DNA of 39,918 nucleotides from JAGMES01 sp023128035 (GTDB taxonomy: Bacteria > Bacillota > Halanaerobiia > DY22613). Below the pieces are notes generated by a model. It ran no database searches, was not told where the DNA came from, and saw only the letters and a program-made list of their open reading frames with translations. How positions within the stretch are numbered: position 1 is the first letter of the stretch; every line of letters begins with the position of its first letter. The position numbers and the translations under genes are program-made. Location: the NCBI GenBank assembly GCA_030627905.1, contig DAOVRZ010000047.1, positions 1-39,918 of the forward strand, in the 5' to 3' direction. Positions 8,964 to 17,610 of this stretch are shown one piece after another.

Positions 8964-11900
8964 ATGAAGTGTCCAATGTTATTAATACCATATATAATCA
9001 AGCCTGGGGATAATATTTATAAATTAGCGAGACAATTTAATACTACTGTTGATGCGATTCTAGCTGTAAATCCATATTATTTTTTTATTTGGCAGCAAAT
9101 ATATATTCCAATTCCGCAACCAATAAAACCTCACAAAAAAAAATTATGTAACGCAGCAACAGATACAGCCATTACATTTAATGAGAAAATATATTCACCT
9201 GATATTTTAAAGAATAATTATTCAATAAGAAAAATTCAAAGAAAAGTAGAAACTTTGAAGTATGGATGGGTAGACTTTGCTATATGGGTTTTTACAGCTG
9301 ATGTAGAAGTAAAGGTTTCATTGGATGGATTGGTTAGCGCTCAAGTTATCAATGTACAAAGAAAGTTTGATTCGGCTTGGGCCAGTATGAATTTTAAGCC
9401 CTTAATAACTTCAATAAAACGACATGATGATAGTATCGCAGTAAATGTTAAAGTTAAGTTTGAAGGTGTTGGTAATAAATGGTCTGTACCAATAATCTAT
9501 CTCGGCCAGGAAGAAAAGTACAAATGGGGACCTAAATCTGATACGGTTACAACATTTGAAAGAAATTATACCTTTTATTTTGAGGATATTAAAGATATGG
9601 ACGATTTTAAAAAACAAGAGACAGAGACTGACTATGACGGAGCTGAATATGATGAACCAACTACAATTGACAGCACATATGCAATAGAATTATTACCTCT
9701 TACATCTACAAACTTAAGTACGTCTGGAAAGTGTAAGCTTCAAATATCCGTAATCAAGACTGATTTTACTACTCAACTTACCCTGTCTGCTGCAGGTGTA
9801 AAGGTAGTACTAAAAATAAATCCAAAACTTGGATTGCTTTCAGCTACAAAGGTTGTAACAGATGACCAAGGTAAAGCAATTGTGTACTACACATCTCCCA
9901 CTCAAGATGAAATGGATAAATTAGATAAGAAAGAAATAGAAGTTCTTATTCAAGCCAAGGAAAACATGACTGCAAACATGGATAGTGTAGTAATGCATGT
10001 GCGTAGTGAAAAAAAGGATCTATCTGCAATGGCTGATCATGATATCATGCCTTCTCACAAGCGGTATCATAATAAAATAACTATTAAGTTTAATACAGTA
10101 AGCAAGCCAGAAGGTAGTGGATATGATGCAGTTATTAAAACCTCACTATCTTCAGGATTACTTTTTAAATCAATAACCGATGAGGTAGGTACTAGGGAGC
10201 TTAATATCAAACTATGGCCGGGTGTTGAAGAATATTGCTATTATAGATGGTATGGTGACACGAAGCTTAGTGAGGCACAGGAAGAAATCGTAACAGTTAG
10301 TATTCCTGAGGTAGAAAATCAAAAAGTAGAGATCAATATCTCAGTTGGTATCAATCTAGAGTTAAGTGAGTTAGAACCGGTATGGAAGGGAGACTTTATT
10401 TCTGGAGTGTATCATCCATATAATGTATTGATAAGAGATGGGTTTCATCCTAGCAGAGATTTGAATCAATTATTTAAAGTATTTAACATTTCACCATCTG
10501 TCAAGGTTGAGCAGTTAGAGTATAAGCCTATTGGCTTTAGCGATTTCGATTCGGATGTGGAGGATATATTTTCACGCATTATTTCACATATAGAGGGCGC
10601 TTTTATCCCTACTGGAGCATATATGAATGGACTTATTAAAGCAAGGGTGAAGGGACGGCTTGACGAAGATTTATGGGTTTTGGTTGATGATTTTTGGAAA
10701 GTAGCAGATCCAGAGAGATATTGGCCTGGTGTAACTCCTTCAAACAGAGGAACATACCGTTTCAAGTTTATACTTAAGTGGGACTATGACGCAAAGCCTG
10801 ATGATAATTCTAAAGAAACTGGAAGCTTAACAGTGAAAGAAATTCCTCCTGAAAAGGAAGTTTTCTATACAGCAATAATACCTACTTTACGAGCATACAT
10901 ATCTACTTTTACAAATTTGGGAATAGCAGATACAGTACTAGAAATTTCATTGAAAATTCGTGAAGGAAAAATAAAAGATGCCATGTTTGATATTGCAAAA
11001 AGCATGGCTTCAAGGTTTACGGGTAAATGGGCGGAAAAAAAGCTTAAAATTATTCTAAATAAACGTTATATTGAGCTGGCTAAGAAGGCTGCAAAAGAAG
11101 ACCTTGGGCCTGAGCAAATACAAAAAAATATAAAAAGGGCATATTTTAATATATTTCCTAAATTTTCAGGCACACTTACAGGATTTCTTGTTGGAAAGGT
11201 TAAGGATTATGTTTTTGACTTCTTGAGTGGAAGAAAACAAGAAATCTTAGAACAATGGAGTTTACAAGATCCATGGGAATTATTCTATTCATTCGTAAAA
11301 GGATATGATGAATTTGGATTTGTAGTAATATGTAAGGTGGGTATTAAATCTGTAAAGGCATATAATGTTCAAGGACAGGAGCTTAAAGAGGTACCGGATC
11401 AGGTTTTCGGTGGTGCTGAAGAAAATGAAGTCATGTATTATGATGACAATATTATTGGTATCCCATTTCCTCTCAACGGAAGTATCAATGTTGATATAGC
11501 TGGTTATGGTCAGCAGGGAATGGTTAAGGAGGCTTATGAAAAGCTTGGCAGACTGTATATAATCACCAGAACATGTGTTAAGGTATATAACTATCCTACT
11601 GGTGAATGGAGTACAACTTTGACTTTAGAAGGGGACGAAAAGCTTAGATTTGAAGGTATAGAACTGGAGAGAAGTCCTGACATTTCAATTGGCCCTGGAA
11701 TATTTATTGACTTTGACAGGGTAAAGCGTGGAGATAGTGTTACAATAAAATTTACAGCGGGTGAAGATTACGGAAGACGAGCATGGATTGGAATAATACC
11801 CGAGGATATACTACATGGACCAGAAGGACTGAATGATGCTGCTGACATAACATATAAATATATTGGTAAAAAAACTTCCGGAACTCTAACATTGACAATT

Positions 11901-12914
11901 CCTGAAGATGCTCCTCTAGGAAAATATCAATTCAGAATGTTTCCAGCTGCTGTAGATAAGAAAGAAGAAGTAGCATATAGTAAAACCTTCCTTATTGAAA
12001 ACTCAAGTATTCCTACAGAGTATATAATTGTTCATGGTATATGGGAGACGAACTTTGGAGACATGGTATTAATTCAAGATGATAATAGAGTATCAGGTTA
12101 TTATACGTGGGATGGTGGGATAATAAGCGGCACAATGAAAAACAATGTATTAGTTGGCACTTGGGCAGAAGAACCAACATATGCATCTCCTATAGATGCA
12201 GGAAAAGTAGAGTTGATTTTTAGCGAGGACTCCTTTGTAGGAAAATGGGGATATGCAGTTGCAGAACCATCTTATATTTGGAAAGGCAAAAGAATTTCTA
12301 AAGGTATAGATAATAAATGTAATCGATATAGAATAAATCATTCATCTCCTGATTTACCTGTTATTGAAATAAATAATGATAAAGTAAAATATAATGAGGC
12401 ATCAAAATATTATTACCTAAATAGCTGTTCGAGATCTATTACTTTTGTAATGAAAATAGATGAAAAAATAGTGGAAAAAAATATTCCAACGAATCCTGGT
12501 TATTCTTATACGGTATTGGTCAAAGGGAAATTGCCTAACGTTGAAATAGAACAAAGGACTGACAACCCTTTACCTGAAAAATCTGATGATAGGCCAGATA
12601 TTGTATTCGATGTCAGTGGAAAATGGATTACAAATTGGGGAGATATGACATTAAAACAGTCTGGTAGAAATATTACAGGGTCTTATTCTATTCATGGGTT
12701 AAAAGATATTGGTAAACTATCGGGTGTTTTAAGTAATAATACTATAATAGGTACATGGAATGAAAAATCAATTTACAAATCTGTATCTGATAATGGTAAA
12801 TTTAAATTTATCTTTAAAGATAAAAATTCTTTTATTGGATCATGGGGATATAACGAAAGTTATGGTAGTCTTGAAACAGGGTATCATTGGAACGGTAAAC
12901 GCAAGAAAGAATAA
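8964..12914 (+). CDS. LysM-domain multidomain protein with tandem C-terminal repeats
   Basis: A 1,316-aa protein starting at ATG with GAGGGGTGG upstream. Residues about 7-50 form a LysM domain (YIIKPGDNIYKLARQFNTT, INP-like NPYYF, IYIP), a peptidoglycan or chitin-binding fold, yet there is no signal peptide. Residues about 240-345 resemble a bacterial Ig-like (Big_1 type) domain with a DDQGKAIVYYTSP strand pair. The middle (500-900) is unrecognised, with one helical Lys-rich segment near 680-720. The C-terminus has two copies of a beta-barrel-like unit of about 100 aa (from about 1019 and 1213), each following the pattern GxWxTNxGDMxLxQ, GxYxxxxG, GTWxE, F(V/I)G(K/S)WGY and ending WxGKR. Between them lies a spacer of about 100 aa. 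It could be a spore-coat, S-layer or injection-particle component. It has its own terminator. Confidence 0.75.
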   Translation: MKCPMLLIPYIIKPGDNIYKLARQFNTTVDAILAVNPYYFFIWQQIYIPIPQPIKPHKKKLCNAATDTAITFNEKIYSPDILKNNYSIRKIQRKVETLKYGWVDFAIWVFTADVEVKVSLDGLVSAQVINVQRKFDSAWASMNFKPLITSIKRHDDSIAVNVKVKFEGVGNKWSVPIIYLGQEEKYKWGPKSDTVTTFERNYTFYFEDIKDMDDFKKQETETDYDGAEYDEPTTIDSTYAIELLPLTSTNLSTSGKCKLQISVIKTDFTTQLTLSAAGVKVVLKINPKLGLLSATKVVTDDQGKAIVYYTSPTQDEMDKLDKKEIEVLIQAKENMTANMDSVVMHVRSEKKDLSAMADHDIMPSHKRYHNKITIKFNTVSKPEGSGYDAVIKTSLSSGLLFKSITDEVGTRELNIKLWPGVEEYCYYRWYGDTKLSEAQEEIVTVSIPEVENQKVEINISVGINLELSELEPVWKGDFISGVYHPYNVLIRDGFHPSRDLNQLFKVFNISPSVKVEQLEYKPIGFSDFDSDVEDIFSRIISHIEGAFIPTGAYMNGLIKARVKGRLDEDLWVLVDDFWKVADPERYWPGVTPSNRGTYRFKFILKWDYDAKPDDNSKETGSLTVKEIPPEKEVFYTAIIPTLRAYISTFTNLGIADTVLEISLKIREGKIKDAMFDIAKSMASRFTGKWAEKKLKIILNKRYIELAKKAAKEDLGPEQIQKNIKRAYFNIFPKFSGTLTGFLVGKVKDYVFDFLSGRKQEILEQWSLQDPWELFYSFVKGYDEFGFVVICKVGIKSVKAYNVQGQELKEVPDQVFGGAEENEVMYYDDNIIGIPFPLNGSINVDIAGYGQQGMVKEAYEKLGRLYIITRTCVKVYNYPTGEWSTTLTLEGDEKLRFEGIELERSPDISIGPGIFIDFDRVKRGDSVTIKFTAGEDYGRRAWIGIIPEDILHGPEGLNDAADITYKYIGKKTSGTLTLTIPEDAPLGKYQFRMFPAAVDKKEEVAYSKTFLIENSSIPTEYIIVHGIWETNFGDMVLIQDDNRVSGYYTWDGGIISGTMKNNVLVGTWAEEPTYASPIDAGKVELIFSEDSFVGKWGYAVAEPSYIWKGKRISKGIDNKCNRYRINHSSPDLPVIEINNDKVKYNEASKYYYLNSCSRSITFVMKIDEKIVEKNIPTNPGYSYTVLVKGKLPNVEIEQRTDNPLPEKSDDRPDIVFDVSGKWITNWGDMTLKQSGRNITGSYSIHGLKDIGKLSGVLSNNTIIGTWNEKSIYKSVSDNGKFKFIFKDKNSFIGSWGYNESYGSLETGYHWNGKRKKE

Positions 12915-12954
12915 CTCCACAAATAATAAATTAATTATTGTTACTATTAAACTG

Positions 12955-12990
12955 AAATTCCCTCCATATTGAATGGAGGGAATTTGTTTT
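12955..12990 (+). terminator. Rho-independent terminator
   Basis: Perfect 13-bp stem: AAATTCCCTCCAT (12955-12967) and ATGGAGGGAATTT (12973-12985) with a 5-nt loop, followed by a T-rich run. Confidence 0.85.
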
Positions 12991-12992
12991 TG

Positions 12993-13021
12993 TTGAAGAA
13001 ATATAATTTAAATGCTATAAT
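12993..13021 (+). promoter_or_regulatory. Sigma-A-type promoter for the Trx/GNAT gene
   Basis: TTGAAG (12993-12998), 17-nt spacer, TATAAT (13016-13021), 35 bp before the start codon and immediately after the preceding terminator. Confidence 0.7.
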
Positions 13022-13056
13022 GGAACACTAATAAATATTGCCTATGGAGGTTGAGT

Positions 13057-13938
13057 ATGGAAAATAAAATTATTGTTCGCTATTTTTATGTACCAGTCTG
13101 TCCAGAATCATTTGCTACATTAAATCGCCTAAAGAAATTATTTTCCGATGATGAAAGGTTTCATTTTGAATCTTTTAATCTGATTGAAGATAATATTCAA
13201 TCAAATTATCCATGGTTTCTAGAGGAAGAAGAAGTATTAAAAACCTGTGCAGGGTTAGGAGATAAGCCTCTTCTCTTTGTAAAGTTATTTATAAATGGTG
13301 AAGAGATCAAAGGTTTTCCACCATCACCAAAATGGTTGAAAGAGGTATTCGAAAAGCATGATTTGAATTGGATTCCTGAAAGGTATCCTTTTTCATACAG
13401 TGGAAGTGTAGAACGTATTAGATGGGATTGTGAAGAAGAAAAGTTTAGTGTAAATAGTTATACAGAGGGTAAACTTTTGGATGTTAGTTGTCTCTGTACA
13501 GTACATAACCCCTTTCTTGAACAGAAATCTTATTGTCAGTGTGATTGGGAAGATTTTGAGGGTTTAAAGAAAGAATTCATCGTATCTGCAATAAATAGAG
13601 AAGAAGTAGTTGGTTTAATAGGTTATTATAATGATGAACCAGCAGGTTTTATCGAAGCATTTTCATTACCACTAGCCGCGAAAATGGGTTTTCCTGTATC
13701 TTCATTAAACTCAAAAGGTCTTATGATAACCTGTCTTTCGATTCGTACAGAAGTGAAAGGATATGGACTTGCCTCACGGTTGGTGAGAGCTTTGGAAGAT
13801 GAAGCAAGGGAGAAAGGCTATGAATCTGTTGAAGTTTTAGCTTTTCCTGATCATCATAACTGGCAACCACGTTCTTTTTATGAAAAGCTTGGGTTTGTGG
13901 AAGTTAGAGAAGTGGGGATTATGAGGAAGACTCTGTAA
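13057..13938 (+). CDS. Thioredoxin-like / GNAT acetyltransferase fusion
   Basis: A 293-aa protein from ATG 13057; TATGGAGG lies 6 nt upstream and directly abuts the in-frame TTG at 13051, ruling that start out. Residues 1-105 look like a thioredoxin fold (IIVRYFYVPVCPES, PLLFVKLFINGEE) in which the usual CxxC is CPES, so only one Cys remains. A Cys-rich bridge (CLCTV, YCQCDW, about residues 147-167) could bind metal. Residues about 175-293 are a GNAT N-acetyltransferase with the acetyl-CoA loop VKGYGLASRLV at 233-243 and the C-terminal FYEKLGFVEV strand. The substrate is unknown; GNATs acetylate small molecules or proteins. It has its own promoter and no obvious operon partner. Confidence 0.8.
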   Translation: MENKIIVRYFYVPVCPESFATLNRLKKLFSDDERFHFESFNLIEDNIQSNYPWFLEEEEVLKTCAGLGDKPLLFVKLFINGEEIKGFPPSPKWLKEVFEKHDLNWIPERYPFSYSGSVERIRWDCEEEKFSVNSYTEGKLLDVSCLCTVHNPFLEQKSYCQCDWEDFEGLKKEFIVSAINREEVVGLIGYYNDEPAGFIEAFSLPLAAKMGFPVSSLNSKGLMITCLSIRTEVKGYGLASRLVRALEDEAREKGYESVEVLAFPDHHNWQPRSFYEKLGFVEVREVGIMRKTL

Positions 13939-14057
13939 GGGAGTGGTTATATTTTGCTTAGATAGAGGTGAGTTATGAAAACAGAGAAGGTATTTTTGTA
14001 TAGATGTTGAATTCAATTAATAATAAATTAGGAATATTATGTTGAGGAGGTGACGGT

Positions 14058-15869
14058 TTGGATAATGTAAATATACTGGATTTAATTACCTACGGTGAAA
14101 GCGAAGAAGTAGAATGTAAATTAGCAGATGGTGGTTTACCAAAAGATTTATGGGAAACTTACTCTGCTTTTGCAAATACAAGTGGTGGGGTTATTTTACT
14201 AGGAATTAAAGAAAAAAAAGGACAATTCGAAATTTTTGGAGTTAATAATCCTCAACGACTTCAGAAAGAATTTTGGGATACGTTAAATAATCCTCAGAAA
14301 GTTAATCTTAATATTTTAAAAAATGAAAATGTTGTAGTTTCGGACGTGAAAGGAAAGAAAATATTAAAAATTTTTATTCCTCGGGCATTTCGCGAACAAC
14401 GTCCTATATACATTTCGTCTAATCCTTTTAATGGAACATATCGTAGGAATTATGAAGGAGATTATAAATGTACTACTGAAGAAGTGAAGAGAATGTTAGC
14501 AGATCAGTCTAACATATCTCAGGATAGCATAGTATTAGCCAATTATAGTTTAAAAGATATCAATATAGATTCTTTGAAAAGTTATAGAGAAAGGCTTTCT
14601 TCGCGTAAACCTAGTCATCCTTGGTTGGGATTAAATGATATAGAATTTTTAGATAATATCGGAGCTTGGGGACGAGATAGAGAAAGAAATCATCAAGGAT
14701 TAACTGTTGCAGGCCTATTAATGTTTGGTAAAGAAAGGGTAATAACTGAAATTTTGCCGCATTATTTTTTGGATTATAGAGAGAAATTCACTGGTGATGA
14801 AAGATGGTCTAATCGTGTAATCTCTTCATCAGGAACATGGTCAGGAAACTTATATGATTTTTATTTTATGGTTATCAATAAATTGACTTCAAATTTAGAC
14901 GTACCATTTAGAATGCAAGGTTTAATTCGTCAAGATGATACTCGCGTGCATGCTGCTTTAAGAGAAGCTTTGGTTAATGCTTTAGTTCATGCAGATTACA
15001 ATGGTAAGATTAGTATTACTATAGAAAAGAACGAAAATTTTTTTAGGTTTACTAATCCAGGTGGTTTAAGGATGCCAGTTAGAACTGCTTTAAAAGGTGG
15101 AATCAGTGATCCAAGAAACCCAAATTTGTTTAAAATGTTTAATTTATTAGGTATAGGTGAAAGAGCAGGATCTGGTTTAGCAAATATTCAACTGGCTTGG
15201 AAAGAACAGCATTGGAGAACTCCAGAATTAGTTGAAGAATATCAACCTGATAGAACTATTTTAGTTTTGAGAACAATATCTTTGTTACCAACAGAAAGCC
15301 TAGAATTTTTTAGATCAGTTTTAGGAAATGTATTTTTTGAGTTATCTAATGATGAAATTCTTATATTAGTTACTGCTGAACAAGAATCTCAAGTAACTAA
15401 TGCAAGGTTACAGGTAATTTTGGATGAACATTCTGCTGATATTAATAAAATACTTAACGGATTAGTAGATAAAAAGTTTCTAGTGACAGAAGGGCAACGT
15501 AAAGGTACAAGATATAAATTATCTCAGATTTTTGATAAAGAAAATATTTCGATAACAAACCTTTCAATTCAAGACAATAGTGAGATAAGTAATGGAGGTA
15601 ACTCCGTAAGTAATCAAAAAGAACTTGAAAATATTTCTCTATTAGCACGCGAAAAAAGAAGATTAAATTCTAATGAGATGGAAGAAATAATATTAAAACT
15701 TTGTAGTATTAAACCGTTAAAACTTAAAGAGTTAGCTAAATTATTGTCAAGAAATTCTGATGGAATTCGCAATAATTATCTTAACAAATTAGAAAAAGAA
15801 GGTAAGCTTAAACTTAAATATCCAGGGCAGAAAAATTATCCTTTTCAGGCATATGAAACTGTAAAGTAG
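14058..15869 (+). CDS. AlbA_2 / HATPase_c_4 putative transcriptional regulator
   Basis: A 603-aa protein with a TTG start set by GAGGAGGTGA 7 nt upstream; there is no in-frame ATG nearby. Residues about 10-150 are an AlbA_2 (Schlafen-like) domain: ESEEVECKLADG, FANTSGGVILLGI. Residues about 290-400 are a HATPase_c_4 module with an N-box (E303, N307 in REALVNALVHADY) and a G-box (GERAGSGLANI). The C-terminal 80 residues form winged-helix segments (LKLKELAKLLSRNSDGIRNNYL). This is the standard layout of the ATP-binding regulators often annotated as divergent AAA-4 or RNA-helicase-like proteins. Such genes are frequent in defence and mobile regions, but a specific target cannot be inferred. It is full length and intact. 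Confidence 0.85.
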   Translation: MDNVNILDLITYGESEEVECKLADGGLPKDLWETYSAFANTSGGVILLGIKEKKGQFEIFGVNNPQRLQKEFWDTLNNPQKVNLNILKNENVVVSDVKGKKILKIFIPRAFREQRPIYISSNPFNGTYRRNYEGDYKCTTEEVKRMLADQSNISQDSIVLANYSLKDINIDSLKSYRERLSSRKPSHPWLGLNDIEFLDNIGAWGRDRERNHQGLTVAGLLMFGKERVITEILPHYFLDYREKFTGDERWSNRVISSSGTWSGNLYDFYFMVINKLTSNLDVPFRMQGLIRQDDTRVHAALREALVNALVHADYNGKISITIEKNENFFRFTNPGGLRMPVRTALKGGISDPRNPNLFKMFNLLGIGERAGSGLANIQLAWKEQHWRTPELVEEYQPDRTILVLRTISLLPTESLEFFRSVLGNVFFELSNDEILILVTAEQESQVTNARLQVILDEHSADINKILNGLVDKKFLVTEGQRKGTRYKLSQIFDKENISITNLSIQDNSEISNGGNSVSNQKELENISLLAREKRRLNSNEMEEIILKLCSIKPLKLKELAKLLSRNSDGIRNNYLNKLEKEGKLKLKYPGQKNYPFQAYETVK

Positions 15870-15919
15870 TTTAGTATTTTTTGAATTGATAGAATGGTTG
15901 AACTTAAAAAAACTTTTCT

Positions 15920-15955
15920 AAAGAACCGTTTCAGTATGAGGCGGTTCTTTTCAGG
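15920..15955 (+). terminator. Rho-independent terminator
   Basis: AAAGAACCG (15920-15928) pairs with CGGTTCTTT (15942-15950) across a 13-nt loop, followed by a short T-containing tail. Confidence 0.55.
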
Positions 15956-16069
15956 CATGAACAAAGTTCTTGTCAACAGTTTTTCTTTTATGATAAGATT
16001 AGAAATATGTTATGCTCTATCATTATTGAACAAGATATGTAAGAACATTATTCAGCATAGAGGTGAGTT

Positions 16070-17470
16070 ATGGAGAATTGTAGAGTTTTCAAAAGCGATC
16101 TATATATTATTTTGCTATTATCACTAATTCTCATAGCAGGGTGTGTGATCTTACATTTTTCACTGGTCTATGGGTTTTTAGGCAGTATTATCATGGCATC
16201 TCTAATCCTGACGAAAAGAGGTTATTCTTTTCATGAGATTGGTAAAATGATCTTGGAAGGTATTATGGAATGTAAGACATTGTATCTCTTAATTTTACTA
16301 ATTGGTGCTACTGTTTCTATTTGGCTTTCTTCTGGGGTTGTGCCGGTGATGATCTATTATGGTTTTCAATATATGAAAGGAATGAACTTTTTATTCTCAG
16401 CCTTTCTAATTACTTCAATTATGTCGGTATTTATGGGTACGGCAGTGGGGACAATTAGTACCATTGGAATCGCATTGTTAGGGATCGGTAAGGGGTTTGG
16501 GGTGCCAGATGAGGTGCTTTTGGGGACCATTGTTTCGGGAGCTTTTATTGCCGATAAAATTTCTCCCATCTCTGGACTCTTAAATCTTACCCTATCCACC
16601 ACAAAAACGAAATATAAAAGTGTTGTGAAATCAATGCTTTACACTCTGGTTCCTGTATATTTGATTACATCTATGATCTATTATTTTATCGGAAGAGTGT
16701 ACACAGGGAACGTTGATTTAAGTAACTTATTTAAGTATCAACAGGCGATTGTAAAAGGTTTTTATGTTTCTCCGTGGCTACTATTGCTACCACTGGGAGT
16801 AGTGTGTATGTCTGTTTTTGGAGTAAAGATTATCAAAACTATTTCCATGGGGCTAGTAGGAGGTATTCTGATTAGTAGCATACTTCAAAAGATGGCTATG
16901 GTAGATATTTTCCATGCTATATTTTTTGGATACCAAGGTGCAACAACATCTTCTGAATTAAACAGTATATTGTTTAGTGGCGGTATAAGTTCTATGCTAG
17001 AGGTACTATTGATCGTTATTGGAGCAATTTCTCTAAGTAGCATTTTAGAGAAGACAGGAATGGTAAAACCTTTAGTTAGTAGATCAACCTCGACGGTCAA
17101 GTCTAAAGGGGAATTAGTATTCAAGACTGGAATGATAAGTAGTATTTTAACTATTGTTACCTGTGATCAAACGGTAGGAATTATTTTACCTGGTCGTTTA
17201 CTTAAGGAAAAATATGATGAGTTGGGAATAGGTCAAGAGCTTTTGGCAAGGACGATCTCAGATACTGGAACGATTATTGCACCACTATTTCCATGGAATG
17301 TAAATGCTTTAATCATAGGAATGATCACTGGGTTATCTGCAGTGGAATATGCACCTTATGCGGTGTTGTGTTATATTTTTCCGTTGGTGTCGGTTGTGGT
17401 TTCTTATTTAGTAAGCAAATTTACACCCGAGGTATTGCTTCATCCTAATTTGGATTGTTATGGCTCCTGA
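16070..17470 (+). CDS. nhaC: Na+/H+ antiporter, NhaC family
   Basis: A 466-aa integral membrane protein with about 11-12 hydrophobic segments. It starts at ATG after AGAGGTGAGTT. Family features include a Gly-rich helix with FMGTAVGTISTIGIALLGIG (residues about 120-140), the GAFIADKISPISGL motif (165-178) containing acidic and polar residues thought to line the ion path, and a second inverted half with TCDQTVGIILPGRL and ISDTGTIIAPLFPWN. These match the NhaC/ion-transporter superfamily, which exchanges Na+ for H+ and supports pH and salt tolerance. It is monocistronic between two terminators. Malate/lactate antiporter (MleN) is the alternative within the family and cannot be excluded. Confidence 0.85.
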   Translation: MENCRVFKSDLYIILLLSLILIAGCVILHFSLVYGFLGSIIMASLILTKRGYSFHEIGKMILEGIMECKTLYLLILLIGATVSIWLSSGVVPVMIYYGFQYMKGMNFLFSAFLITSIMSVFMGTAVGTISTIGIALLGIGKGFGVPDEVLLGTIVSGAFIADKISPISGLLNLTLSTTKTKYKSVVKSMLYTLVPVYLITSMIYYFIGRVYTGNVDLSNLFKYQQAIVKGFYVSPWLLLLPLGVVCMSVFGVKIIKTISMGLVGGILISSILQKMAMVDIFHAIFFGYQGATTSSELNSILFSGGISSMLEVLLIVIGAISLSSILEKTGMVKPLVSRSTSTVKSKGELVFKTGMISSILTIVTCDQTVGIILPGRLLKEKYDELGIGQELLARTISDTGTIIAPLFPWNVNALIIGMITGLSAVEYAPYAVLCYIFPLVSVVVSYLVSKFTPEVLLHPNLDCYGS

Positions 17471-17495
17471 AGTTTGATCTCAGGAGTCTTTTTTT
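17462..17495 (+). terminator. Rho-independent terminator overlapping nhaC stop
   Basis: GGCTCCTGA (17462-17470, including the TGA stop) pairs with TCAGGAGTC (17480-17488), then a T7 run. A close relative of this hairpin occurs at 25475-25498. Confidence 0.85.
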
Positions 17496-17565
17496 AGGTT
17501 TTATTATATTTATGGAAATGTTGAAAGTTAGAGGTAGAATTGATATAGAAATAAATATTATAATA

Positions 17566-17574
17566 TGTTATAAT
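17566..17574 (+). promoter_or_regulatory. Extended -10 promoter for the helicase gene
   Basis: TGTTATAAT is an extended -10 element (TGn plus TATAAT at 17569-17574), 36 bp before the ATG. No good -35 lies at standard spacing; TTGATA (17540-17545) is 23 nt away. Confidence 0.45.
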
Positions 17575-17610
17575 TTTATTTAGGCTGATATGGGTTGGGG
17601 GAATTAATAT

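Noticed and set aside
13975..14010. 11-codon ORF with a strong GAGGTGAGTT ribosome site before the AlbA_2 gene
   Set aside because: Too short to support as a gene, no attenuator hairpin follows, and it most likely reflects a truncated gene start.
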